Shown here: positions 27,201-35,294 of the stretch, in pieces | Position numbering within the stretch: the first letter of the stretch is position 1 | Layout of the letters: every line of letters starts with the position of its first letter | From: Chryseobacterium oryctis | GTDB lineage: Bacteria; Bacteroidota; Bacteroidia; Flavobacteriales; Weeksellaceae | Direction of reading: 5' to 3' | Assembly: GCF_025971925.1 (NCBI RefSeq) | Contig: NZ_JAPDHV010000001.1 | Span: forward strand, 1 to 64,000 | DNA: 64,000 bases | Notes under the pieces: generated by a model | What the model saw: only the letters and a program-made list of their open reading frames with translations | Databases searched by the model: none | Told to the model about the DNA's origin: nothing | Program-made: the position numbers and the translations under genes

Positions 27201-27664
27201 TTTAAAGATGTATGAGGCAAAGGAGTCGTTATTTCTTCTACAGATTGTGTAAATTCTTCAACTGTTGGATGTCCGTTCAAATTTATAGAAGACTCTCCCT
27301 TTTCAAAATTTCTCCACCCATAATATCCCAAACTTACACAGAGGAAATCCAAAGTTTTTGGATGTACATTTTTATCGGGATTTGCAATGAAGTCCTCAAT
27401 TGTTCTTTTATCCAGTACCAAAGCAAGTGGGTTGTTATTCTCTCCATCACTCTTTATTAATGATAAAAGTGGGGAGTCTTTTAGATAAAAATCCTCACAT
27501 TCTTCATTAAAAATTGCAATAAAATCCCCATAACTATCACTTATGCTTTGATGCAATGAATTTCTCTGTGAAAATCTATCTTCTAACTCTTTTGCAAGAT
27601 CACTCTTTGATTTGTATTGTAATGGAGGTTTCATGTCGTCATTCGGTTTACACAAATGTATCAT
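24272..27664 (-). CDS. STAND-type P-loop NTPase, candidate anti-phage gene
   Basis: An 1130-residue protein. Walker A is GNGGSGKSTLLRR near residue 232 and Walker B LLIIEDW near 285, followed by a sensor-like ICIGDRK, giving a STAND/NACHT-type NTPase. The N-terminal 200 residues contain no effector domain that I recognise. The C-terminal 700 residues are helical and repetitive, as in ligand-sensing arms of STAND proteins. Such proteins often sense phage proteins and trigger cell death, and this one sits among other defence candidates. It is transcribed away from the gene at 27749 across a short intergenic region. It ends with tandem TGA TGA. Confidence 0.65.
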   Translation of the reverse strand: MIHLCKPNDDMKPPLQYKSKSDLAKELEDRFSQRNSLHQSISDSYGDFIAIFNEECEDFYLKDSPLLSLIKSDGENNNPLALVLDKRTIEDFIANPDKNVHPKTLDFLCVSLGYYGWRNFEKGESSINLNGHPTVEEFTQSVEEITTPLPHTSLNSDISGATIIDDNFVLMLEPEKPFSKLDFYTARQSGNCQWTGVLKKLDVERNVYQDLKETIEGSFKSERDFKVSAVVLGNGGSGKSTLLRRLALDLYKDKSFNVLWLNKGALKEFVEKGIKTIQNNSAENYLLIIEDWYRNVGDDTQFARTLLEITTDIPNIRICIGDRKTAEQVYFDYMSDQDAVFNLTAEENKHIIEKIIENYPEWRASADSLLENQTEHTFSLFLLLFIIANIQNSEHESKQDMKEPLTVFRAIIKSDIKKLAENEHYKGLAKALYYAAFIYNEYRQPINYKTLLYFADYFQGDKTISENFSNSTLSGNQALDTVWKYISVKDHRGSGHIYLPDEEWVHFNHDIFIEEGLTKIKFPQWENYGEFIRLQLVKLIIKENLWLDEMVLMDKIINDRSFVQKYKNEFLPYLEPLYDMNIFLWDDIIRELLKNAELSGDELKEHTLKILKCYHEEYIHFTIDKEEEWLQFVEYYKEKYNQIGKELIHHYISEYLEKHVEKSSFQHQEFDHFCFFHCFIPSEQLLDLLYDKILSHERVIELNSSIVKTVMRGSANQELVNKLANTILIQSDAHLLNLNFVIPAVEYADNEIVEKFAETVFTSNLKDAKERLLAELINKTKNEKYLQLFIDRFLFNKDYSDEDGLIDYDLSDFDDEIRESILQTIICHDSWDKLIPEIVMFAFEESKSDEDKRSFCDKVLTNNKWMDENPEWLFPLYQFSGHQDIKNCLLVNWQKVQVHEIFEILKSYSDKPLPPNIKKYIQEVIQDYHQTGNYPFHYGDLFLLDFSDSVECKNEQEKICSIWERKRESFDTYNLHVITKFLCSDYTSFFYKAKIARSIFSAWQEEIKSHNILDRNIRLYNFSHIPYIDKKEDNSREIGSECSYYTVYCKRYLFELCLLHPDMREEAKEILDLIEKETEEEFLPLSLQSIIKNFHESSWCENLWNDMKSRIINHTGYDDRGHDYLELLYS

Positions 27665-27748
27665 TTTTTGTGGAAATATTGTGTCATAAAAAACATTGAC
27701 ATAACGTCATAAAATACTTATAGTCAATGAAATAAACAAAATTAAATT

Positions 27749-28612
27749 ATGAATACCAATTATGAATTAACTTCCGAGATGAAAAATGATCTACTTGCAA
27801 AGGATACTTACGCCTATGATGTAGAGCAAATTGACTGGAATCTTTTTATCTTCTATTACCCTAAAGGAAAAAGAAAAAAGGAGTTACGCAATGTATTGCT
27901 TTGGGATCGCACCTTCGAGATTGAGTCGTATAAAAAACTTCAGTACGGCTTATATCTGATCACTGACAGCTGTGGAGACCTGTTGATGGATACAAGAATT
28001 ATGTGCAATATAACCATTGGGAGTTTTGTATCCTATGAAGAAATCTCTCCTAATGTCTATTTATGCCAAATGGAAATGGACTACTCAGGAAAAAGAAGAT
28101 TTACGCTTTACCATACAGAATACACTGACAAAAAGAAGGAATATATTTTAGATGGTTTCGATCAAGAGATTCTACTTTTTGACAGGTATGAAAAACTATC
28201 AGAGACTTTTTACCTGCTGTATGATGAGGAAAATACATTGTTGTATAATATTGTTTATGACTGGAGAGTTTGTATCGAAAAACATACTGAAATAGCGAAA
28301 GATGTATATTGGATTGAAACGAATCATAAAGGGTGCGGATTGGTAACCGCAAAAGATATTGTCTGCTTCTCAAAAGAAGAATCTTTTGATTCTTATAAGT
28401 CTGCCGGACGTATCCTGATTATGAAAAAAAATTATTCTGGATTCTGTTTTTTAGATATCCATACCGGTAAAAAAAGTAATCTGTATTCCGGTGTTTTCGA
28501 TTTTGAATTGTATGAAGAAAAAGAAGACAGTGTCATATTCACGTCTTTCAATGGTTCTGTCTGCGAGGTCTTTTACGACACTCTTGCATTTAAAGGATGG
28601 CGGTTTGCCTGA
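27749..28612 (+). CDS. Hypothetical beta-rich protein divergent to the STAND gene
   Basis: A 287-residue soluble protein, rich in Tyr, Asp and Glu, with many short strands (for example GFCFLDIHTGKKSNLYSGVF) like a beta-propeller or WG-type repeat protein. No family recognised. It is divergently transcribed from the STAND NTPase and may be a partner or regulator. Its TGA stop is followed two codons later by TAA (TGA TTA TTT TAA), the same arrangement as in the integrase. Confidence 0.5.
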   Translation: MNTNYELTSEMKNDLLAKDTYAYDVEQIDWNLFIFYYPKGKRKKELRNVLLWDRTFEIESYKKLQYGLYLITDSCGDLLMDTRIMCNITIGSFVSYEEISPNVYLCQMEMDYSGKRRFTLYHTEYTDKKKEYILDGFDQEILLFDRYEKLSETFYLLYDEENTLLYNIVYDWRVCIEKHTEIAKDVYWIETNHKGCGLVTAKDIVCFSKEESFDSYKSAGRILIMKKNYSGFCFLDIHTGKKSNLYSGVFDFELYEEKEDSVIFTSFNGSVCEVFYDTLAFKGWRFA

Positions 28613-28620
28613 TTATTTTA

Positions 28621-28648
28621 ATCCTGATAGTTTATCAGGATTTTTTTA
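28621..28648 (+). terminator. Rho-independent terminator
   Basis: ATCCTGATA and TATCAGGAT arms around a short loop, followed by seven T, directly after the stop of the gene at 27749. Confidence 0.8.
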
Positions 28649-28847
28649 TATGTCTTTTATGAACGTTCACATTTTGTAAAGAAAATGTCCGGATAATGCT
28701 CAGATTTTGTATCAATTCCCCTGAAAGCCCCTTGTACCTTTGCTACGGAAAAACAAATGAAATTTCTGAAAAAAATCTATTCTGGCTGATAAATTCTCGG
28801 AAGTCGCCCCCTAATAATGAGCTATTCCAGACTTCCTGTCAGCTTTT

Positions 28848-28875
28848 ACCCGCCCCTTTTTTGGGGTGGGTTTCT
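28848..28875 (+). terminator. GC-rich hairpin before the membrane-protein module
   Basis: ACCCGCCCC paired with GGGGTGGGT around T-rich loop, followed by TTT, 30 bp before the gene at 28906. The rest of 28649-28847 shows no gene. It may be an attenuator-like element for the downstream operon. Confidence 0.5.
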
Positions 28876-28905
28876 AAAAAAAATTAATATTAAAAACACA
28901 CAAAA

Positions 28906-29646
28906 ATGGAAACAGCTTTTCAAAATCAAACCCACGAAAAAAAAGGTAACTTTTTATTTATCCTTGCCGGAAAGGAAAATACTTCAACCAGCATTAGCGA
29001 AAGGAGACGAATTACACTCATCGCTTATTTGAGTCTTTTCGCAACCATTTTCCACACTACAATTATAACTGCATTCATTCAGTTAACAATTGAGATACCC
29101 TTGGTTAGTGTAATTTCAGGATTTTTCACAGTATTTATAATACCTATGTTTAACCGATTCTCATTTTTATACGCAACCAGAAGCACACATAATAATTGGT
29201 TGGTGATATTATTATATGTCCTGATTTATGCCTCGTTAAGCTTTTTATTACCCGTTTTATTTGTTTCGCTCCAGCATGGGTATTTCCATTATGATATAGG
29301 CGAAATATTCTCTCCAATATCAGTTTTAGCTTTCTGTGCCGGATTTATTGTATCCCAGCTTCCCTTACTGGTCAATTATATGTTTGTGCGAAATTATATT
29401 AATGTTTTTGAGCTCGAAAATGACGAATTGCGTGAAGAGTTGAAGCAAAAAATCTTGGAAGTGAAACGAAGATATCTTGAATTATGCAGCCCTGTTTCCA
29501 ACACTGAATCCGAAACTGTGCAAGACGATCCATTCGCTCCATTAAATACTTTATCCCAAGATGAAAAGCTGATTCACGAGCAGAAACTACAAGCGGTAAA
29601 ACACGAATTAAATCTGTTGGAAACAGCTTTGGCAGAGCTTTTCTAA
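28906..29646 (+). CDS. Membrane protein with C-terminal coiled coil
   Basis: A 246-residue protein with about four membrane helices between residues 40 and 160 (LIAYLSLFATIFHTTIITAF, VSVISGFFTVFIIPMF, LLYVLIYASLSFLLPVLF, ISVLAFCAGFIVSQLPLL), then a charged coiled coil (ELENDELREELKQKILEVK) and a helical end. It is the first of a three- to five-gene rightward run and 43 bp precede the next start. No family recognised; the arrangement resembles an envelope-associated complex. Confidence 0.6.
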   Translation: METAFQNQTHEKKGNFLFILAGKENTSTSISERRRITLIAYLSLFATIFHTTIITAFIQLTIEIPLVSVISGFFTVFIIPMFNRFSFLYATRSTHNNWLVILLYVLIYASLSFLLPVLFVSLQHGYFHYDIGEIFSPISVLAFCAGFIVSQLPLLVNYMFVRNYINVFELENDELREELKQKILEVKRRYLELCSPVSNTESETVQDDPFAPLNTLSQDEKLIHEQKLQAVKHELNLLETALAELF

Positions 29647-29689
29647 ATCCATCTCTCAACATAATTTACAACTTATTAAAACATAAATA

Positions 29690-31168
29690 ATGAAAATGAA
29701 ACCACTTAATTACAACATAGAAACTACGCCTTTCAACACTGAAAAGCTAAAAAAACTTATCGAAAACATCGAAATTGAAATCAAACATCAATCCGAAGAT
29801 TATGCCAGATTATCGGGATTACCTATCAAGGATAAAAAATGGTTCGGGACAAAGGATATCGCCACATACTTTCAGTTTCAACAGTTTGAAGTAGAGGAAC
29901 AACTTTATCGGTTTTCGAGTCGGTTTTCAGCACGAATGCAAGAATATTTGCAGATTCAGGATAATCTCGTTGAGCTTATTAGTTGCTCGGACGACCCTGT
30001 TTTTCTGGAAATTCAAAAACGTAAATCCTGTGAGGAAATCGAACATCAAGAAGATAAAAATCCAGCAGATGCAACTTCTGATAAATACAATGAAATAGGA
30101 GAAGAAATTTTCCAACCTAACAATATTAGAATAACTCCTGTAGAAATTCCGCCTACACCTTCAAATCTTCCAGAGTATTTTAAAAACGAAACAGAATTGA
30201 TGGATTATGCCGAAGCTTATGGAGTTCGACAGGCAAATTGTTATTTTCCAAGAGATGCTTCTGAGAAAAAATTGTCACTTCCTTGCTTAACAAAAAATCT
30301 GTTCAAAAGGATTTCAACAAATGAAAATATGTTGTCCGGAACTGGGAAAATGAAAATATTTTTTCTGATGTTTATCATTGCAGGTTCAAGTTTTGGGGAA
30401 TATTTCATATACAAATCCATTCTTCAGAGTTTGTTTCATCTTCACAGTTGGGGAGCGGGGACTGCGTCATTATTTGTCCTGTCATTGTCAAAGCTGGTTT
30501 CGGTCATTTTGTATGGAACGGTAAAAAAGTTCATACAATCCGGCAACAGACTAAGCTGGAAAGAATTTAAAACATCAAGATTTTTTTATGCAATACTCAC
30601 AGGCATTTTCATTTACACTTCTTGTCTCGGAGTCTTGTTTCACTTCCAGAATGAGCGAAAATCTAAAATACAGCAGTATCAAGTTTTGCAAATACAGCAG
30701 TTCAATGCCCGACAGGAAGCCGAAGCAGAGCAGGAATATAGTGGAGAAACAGCTCCTGTAAATTCTAATAATGATAATCTAAAACTAACCTCAAAAATGG
30801 AGCAGCTTGAAAATGAAATTTTTACTCAGGACACGCGTGTAATTATTTTACTGAAAGCAGGGACTACGGCAATAAGCTCCGGATTCCTTTTGATAGTTAA
30901 CGCATTATTAATCAATGTTCTTTTACTGATGCTCAAAGAACGGTCGCTTCGGAAAAAACTTAAAGATGCCAAACAAAATATCATCTACCTCGAAAGCAGA
31001 TTTTCAGCATATAAAAACCGCTTGTCAGGACTTCGCCAAAAGGCTTATCGCATATATAAATTAAAAGCAAAAAAAGAATTTCTAACCTCCATCTTGATCG
31101 AAAGTCAAGTTAAAGAGAGTGGGTTCAAACCGCTATACGACAGAAAATTTATCCCAAAAATTAAATAA
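29690..31168 (+). CDS. Multi-pass membrane protein with coiled coils
   Basis: A 492-residue protein: a soluble, helical N-terminal region (1-210), then membrane helices at about 220-245, 255-275, 295-315 and 385-410, and a C-terminal coiled coil (LRKKLKDAKQNIIYLESRF). A Gln-rich periplasmic-looking segment lies between the third and fourth helix. It is probably a partner of the membrane protein just upstream and of the lipoprotein downstream. No known family, so the role in the element (transfer machinery or defence) is open. Confidence 0.55.
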   Translation: MKMKPLNYNIETTPFNTEKLKKLIENIEIEIKHQSEDYARLSGLPIKDKKWFGTKDIATYFQFQQFEVEEQLYRFSSRFSARMQEYLQIQDNLVELISCSDDPVFLEIQKRKSCEEIEHQEDKNPADATSDKYNEIGEEIFQPNNIRITPVEIPPTPSNLPEYFKNETELMDYAEAYGVRQANCYFPRDASEKKLSLPCLTKNLFKRISTNENMLSGTGKMKIFFLMFIIAGSSFGEYFIYKSILQSLFHLHSWGAGTASLFVLSLSKLVSVILYGTVKKFIQSGNRLSWKEFKTSRFFYAILTGIFIYTSCLGVLFHFQNERKSKIQQYQVLQIQQFNARQEAEAEQEYSGETAPVNSNNDNLKLTSKMEQLENEIFTQDTRVIILLKAGTTAISSGFLLIVNALLINVLLLMLKERSLRKKLKDAKQNIIYLESRFSAYKNRLSGLRQKAYRIYKLKAKKEFLTSILIESQVKESGFKPLYDRKFIPKIK

Positions 31169-31194
31169 TAACAACCCCTTAAATTTCAAATATT

Positions 31195-31971
31195 ATGAAA
31201 AAAACAATTTTAAATTTTATGACAACAATGATTGTTGCGATGATTGTATCTACTTGTTCCAAAGGAAAGGAGCAGGGCGGTGAACTCCGAAATGCATTGG
31301 TAGTTCTCCAAGACGAATCCAGCAGTGTTCAAAAAAATGATGACACACAAATTTCCACACAGAAATTATTTCTGAAAAAATACCTGAATCAGCATTTTAA
31401 AGCACAAACCGATATTTTAATTCTGAAAGTAAATTCATTCTCCGGTGCTTCTACAAATCACGAAGTAATCCCGTATAACCTCCCTATTACAGATAGCGAA
31501 ACATATTCTGAAAGCGAAGAATTATTACAGGAGTCGGCTCAGCAACAGGAAGAATTCCAACAGAAAATAAAGATGGAAAAAAAACTCTTCAAAATTCTGT
31601 TTTCTGATAAAGTCCAGCCTTCTTCCCAAACTGCAATATTGGAAGTTTTGACGCAATTCGAAAGGCTGACAAAGCCGTATAATTCAGTAGAGATTATCTT
31701 TCTAAGCGATATGATGCAGGAAAGTTCTATGAGAAATTTTAGTAAAAATCTGCCAGAAGGAAAGCAACAAGCTGAAAACTTTGCGAATGAAGATTCTAAA
31801 AAATTGCAGATACATTTTTCTTTACCAGACAAAACTTTCCAAAAAGTACAGCGTATAACCGTATTAGTACCCTCTGGAAATGATTCTAAAATGGTTAATC
31901 TTCCACATTATTGGGAAAAATTATTCCAAAACTTCGGATTTCGAGACACCGTCGAGTGGAATAATAAGTAA
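31195..31971 (+). CDS. vWA-like lipoprotein
   Basis: A 258-residue protein with a lipoprotein-like signal (MIVSTCSKGK, Cys about 21). The mature part begins with LVVLQDESSSVQ, a DxSxS-like MIDAS motif, and later has EIIFLSDMMQESSM, the second von Willebrand A strand with Asp. A Gln/Glu-rich helix lies between them. A vWA fold at the membrane would suit protein binding or assembly. It is 26 bp behind the multi-pass protein gene and clearly cotranscribed. Confidence 0.6.
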   Translation: MKKTILNFMTTMIVAMIVSTCSKGKEQGGELRNALVVLQDESSSVQKNDDTQISTQKLFLKKYLNQHFKAQTDILILKVNSFSGASTNHEVIPYNLPITDSETYSESEELLQESAQQQEEFQQKIKMEKKLFKILFSDKVQPSSQTAILEVLTQFERLTKPYNSVEIIFLSDMMQESSMRNFSKNLPEGKQQAENFANEDSKKLQIHFSLPDKTFQKVQRITVLVPSGNDSKMVNLPHYWEKLFQNFGFRDTVEWNNK

Positions 31972-32031
31972 AATTTTTTAGGGGAGGCAAAAATCCGACC
32001 TCCCTATTTCTTAATCATACAAAACAACAAA

Positions 32032-32334
32032 ATGATAAATTTTAATTTTGAAAAAACCGAAGAACCCATTCAGCTTATTCAGGTTGATTCTATCACATTC
32101 TATGAATTGTTGAAGCAGGTTTACGAAAAGCTTCTCAACCATAAGAAATCAGAAAAAAAAGAATGGCTGACCCCAAAAGAAGCCATGAGCTTTTTAAATA
32201 TAAAATCCAAAACCACACTGGCAAAGCTCCGGCAGACAGGAGCAATCTCGTATTCTCAGTTTGGTAAGAAGATTCTGTATCATTCGGAATCTATCCAAGA
32301 ATACCTAAATGAAAACACTTTTGACAGATTTTAA
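32032..32334 (+). CDS. Helix-turn-helix (excisionase-like) protein
   Basis: A 100-residue protein with a MerR/HTH_17-type helix-turn-helix in its C-terminal half: EWLTPKEAMSFLNIKSKTTL followed by AKLRQTGAISYSQFGKKILY. This matches Bacteroidetes element-encoded excisionase-like or regulatory proteins. It could regulate the preceding operon or excision. Confidence 0.75.
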   Translation: MINFNFEKTEEPIQLIQVDSITFYELLKQVYEKLLNHKKSEKKEWLTPKEAMSFLNIKSKTTLAKLRQTGAISYSQFGKKILYHSESIQEYLNENTFDRF

Positions 32335-32385
32335 GATTTTAACTTTTTCCAAAAAAAATTTACAAACTATTTAATATTTAATAAA

Positions 32386-32982
32386 ATGAAAAAAACAGTA
32401 AAAAGCCCGATAATACAAACATTATCATTAGTAGAAAGTTACAATTTTTATATTGAAAACAAGATAAGACGAGAAGAGCTGATATCTAATTTTTCGAGAT
32501 ATAAACCATCTGTCCCGTTTAGTTCTCGCCTTAACGATTGGATAAGCGAATGGTATGAGAAACATAAGTCAATTTTCGAATTCGTGGATGACGATGATTT
32601 CAATTCCAAAGATATAAAGGAAACCCTCGACAGGTATGTGAAACTGTATAATGAAACAGGTAGAATACGGATTTGGACGGGAGGTAGTGAGCTTACGATC
32701 TTCGGATCGGCACAAATGAATCACCTATTCCGAGCGTGGCATGAGTTCACTCATATTATTCATCAATCAGGATTTGATTTTGCAGGGGAGTCAATTGTCG
32801 CTTCAATTCAAATTTCAGAGCTGCCTTCGGATTGGATTCTGGAAAAAGAGCTGATTATCATTGAAATTTTGGGGCAAAACCAGTATTATTCAAAACACAA
32901 AAGATTTCTTATCAATCAAAGGAAATACTGCGTTGATTATTTGAAGAATCCTGCATCAGCAATTCTTACTAAGCAAAGTTAA
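32386..32982 (+). CDS. Hypothetical protein with an HExxH motif
   Basis: A 198-residue soluble protein. Residues about 120-140 read AWHEFTHIIHQSGFDFAGE: an HExxH pair and a downstream Glu, as in zinc metallopeptidases, within a family pattern of plasmid/phage proteins (H-[DE]-x-x-H ... F ... G-E) of unknown function. Whether it is a protease is inference. It follows the HTH gene by 51 bp. Confidence 0.5.
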   Translation: MKKTVKSPIIQTLSLVESYNFYIENKIRREELISNFSRYKPSVPFSSRLNDWISEWYEKHKSIFEFVDDDDFNSKDIKETLDRYVKLYNETGRIRIWTGGSELTIFGSAQMNHLFRAWHEFTHIIHQSGFDFAGESIVASIQISELPSDWILEKELIIIEILGQNQYYSKHKRFLINQRKYCVDYLKNPASAILTKQS

Positions 32983-33112
32983 GAGTTCTAAATATAATTT
33001 TCTGAACCTGACACCCTCTGTGGCAAGTCCATTTTTCGGATATACTTTCAAAACACAGGGTTTTCTTAAAAACATTCTAAGCACCAATTCCGGTGTGATT
33101 TTACCCAAAAAG

Positions 33113-33136
33113 AAATGCCACGTTTTGTGGCATTTT
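33113..33136. terminator. Bidirectional terminator between converging genes
   Basis: AAATGCCAC and GTGGCATTT arms around a four-base loop with T-tract to the right and A-run to the left, between the rightward gene ending at 32982 and the leftward gene ending at 33165. Confidence 0.8.
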
Positions 33137-33164
33137 TTATTAAATATTTCACAACATCAATTAT

Positions 33165-34721
33165 TTATTCTTTCACAAATTTTTCAGTTCTGGCTCCTTT
33201 ATCTGTGGTAATTTTTAAGATATACGTTCCTTTTACCAAATCTGAAACCCTGATATTTTTTTCTTTGCCCAATTTTAATTCCTGTCCGGACATATTATAT
33301 ATATGGACTGAGATTATTCTTTCATCCGTATTGATATTTAAAACATCTTTTACAGGATTCGGATAAATAGCCATCTTGTGATTACTTATTTGTTGTACAG
33401 CCAATGTTTCATCACTTAAAAGCTTCACTATCCAAGCATCAGCACCGCTACTTCCGTGATGTCCCACGATATCCCCATCGGTGGAATTGGATTCTCCGGC
33501 AATGATATAGCCTCCGTCTGCGGTTTGCTGAATAGAGTTCGCATAATCGTTTTTACTTCCACCCAGCGATTTCTGCCATTCTATATTTCCAGTATTGTTG
33601 AGTTTTACTATCCAGTAATCCCAATTGCTTTCAAAGCCGTGATGGCCGGTAATATCTCCGTCAGTAGAATTGGATCTTCCAGCTACGATATAACCACCGT
33701 CTGCTGTCTGCTGAATTGATTTGGCTTGATCGTCATAGCTTCCGCCAAGTGATTTTTGCCACTCGATATTTCCGGTACTGTTGAGCTTTACCACCCAATA
33801 GTCAGGATAAGTCGTAGTTCCGTGATGTCCGGTAACATCACCACTGTCTGTTGAAAAAGAATATCCTGCCACAATGTAACCTCCATCGGTTGTCTGCTGA
33901 ACGGAATAGGCAGATTCATCAATGCTTCCGCCCAATGCTTTCTGCCATTCTATATTGCCGTTGCCGTTAAGTTTTACAACCCAATAATCATAACCACCGT
34001 GATTTCCACTCACATCACCATTATTGGATGAAGACCATCCCGCAACAATATACCCGCCGTCTGTAGTTTGCTGAACGGATTGGGCATAATCATTACCACT
34101 TCCACCCATTGATTTCTGCCATAATATGTTGCCAGCGTTGTCGAGTTTGACAATCCAATAATCGGTTCCTCCCTGATTTCCGGTTACATCGCCATTGGAT
34201 GATTTGGAATATCCTGCAACGATATATCCGCCATCTGTAGTTTGACGAATGGCATTAGCTCTGTCGTCGGCAGTACCGCCGTACGATTTTTTCCATTCGA
34301 TATTTCCGGTACTATCCAGCTTTACAATCCAATAATCATTACCTCCGTGATTATCCGTAACATCTCCATTTGATGAAAAAGAGTAGCCCGCAATAATGTA
34401 ACCTCCATCTGTGGTCTGCTGAACGGAATACGCGATGTCAGTCGAACTTCCGCCAAGTGATTTCTGCCACTCAATAGTGCAGCTATTATTAAGTTTTACA
34501 ATCCAATAATCATTTGTTCCGTGATTCCCGCTGACATCTCCATCTGTTGAATTGGAATAGCCAATCACTATGTAACCTCCGTCTGTGGTTTGCTGTGCAG
34601 AGGATGCAACATCAAAACTGTTGCCTCCAAGTGAATTCTGAAACTGAATGGCAGGAGCGTTTTGTGCTGTTGCGAGAAAAGAGGGTATGAGTGCTGATAG
34701 TAGAAATAGTTTTGTTTTCAT
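33165..34721 (-). CDS. T9SS-secreted protein with seven GG...DYWIVKL repeats
   Basis: A 518-residue secreted protein: signal peptide (1-19), seven tandem repeats of about 60 residues each (pattern WQKSLGGS, QQTTDGGYI, GYSNS, DYWIVKL), probably a beta-propeller, and a C-terminal type IX secretion sorting domain (about 435-518; VHIYNMSGQELK, TYILKITTDKG). T9SS is confined to Bacteroidetes and places such proteins on or outside the outer membrane. The binding partner is unknown. It lies upstream of the terminator at 33113. Confidence 0.8.
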   Translation of the reverse strand: MKTKLFLLSALIPSFLATAQNAPAIQFQNSLGGNSFDVASSAQQTTDGGYIVIGYSNSTDGDVSGNHGTNDYWIVKLNNSCTIEWQKSLGGSSTDIAYSVQQTTDGGYIIAGYSFSSNGDVTDNHGGNDYWIVKLDSTGNIEWKKSYGGTADDRANAIRQTTDGGYIVAGYSKSSNGDVTGNQGGTDYWIVKLDNAGNILWQKSMGGSGNDYAQSVQQTTDGGYIVAGWSSSNNGDVSGNHGGYDYWVVKLNGNGNIEWQKALGGSIDESAYSVQQTTDGGYIVAGYSFSTDSGDVTGHHGTTTYPDYWVVKLNSTGNIEWQKSLGGSYDDQAKSIQQTADGGYIVAGRSNSTDGDITGHHGFESNWDYWIVKLNNTGNIEWQKSLGGSKNDYANSIQQTADGGYIIAGESNSTDGDIVGHHGSSGADAWIVKLLSDETLAVQQISNHKMAIYPNPVKDVLNINTDERIISVHIYNMSGQELKLGKEKNIRVSDLVKGTYILKITTDKGARTEKFVKE

Positions 34722-34752
34722 ATCTGAATATTTAATAAGGGTTTTAAGTTAT

Positions 34753-35283
34753 TTATTTGTCAAATTTTATATTGCTGAATAACTTATGCATAATGTCATA
34801 ATTTATTTTTTTGTAATCCAAAATGATATTTTCTTTTGGTTTCTCCTTTTTCAGTTGAATTTTATGTAACGCCAGTGGATGATAGAGCATTTGCTGATAC
34901 AGGTAATGTGGTGTTTTGGTAAGGCAGAATCCGATTATAAACTCGCCTTCAGAATCAAAAAACATCATATTCTTGCTTGTCTCTGTATCCAGAATCATTG
35001 GATTAAGGTCTTTGCTTATCTGTTCCTGCATCATTTTTTTTGTCCGCTCTGCCTGTTCGTTGATGTCGGTTTCGGCCGGATTAAGCATTAGCTGATGCGT
35101 ATAGGGTTTGTTTTCATATTTAAAACCATAAATGTAACCGGGTTCTCTTTGTAGCACAGTGAGGGTAACATTAGCGGTATCTACTACGGAAAAATGTTGT
35201 TCTTTGGTTTTGCTGAAAGGAATATTTTGCCCGAAAACCAATTGTAAACAGAACAGTATGCTGAAAAGGAATATTTTTTTCAT
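34753..35283 (-). CDS. Secreted hypothetical protein
   Basis: A 176-residue protein with a signal peptide (1-18, QLVFG). The mature part is a mix of strands and helices with a Met/Gln-rich segment and no recognised domain. It sits between the repeat protein and the WG/MORN protein, all leftward, with short gaps that permit an operon. Confidence 0.55.
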   Translation of the reverse strand: MKKIFLFSILFCLQLVFGQNIPFSKTKEQHFSVVDTANVTLTVLQREPGYIYGFKYENKPYTHQLMLNPAETDINEQAERTKKMMQEQISKDLNPMILDTETSKNMMFFDSEGEFIIGFCLTKTPHYLYQQMLYHPLALHKIQLKKEKPKENIILDYKKINYDIMHKLFSNIKFDK

Positions 35284-35294
35284 ATTTTTAATTT

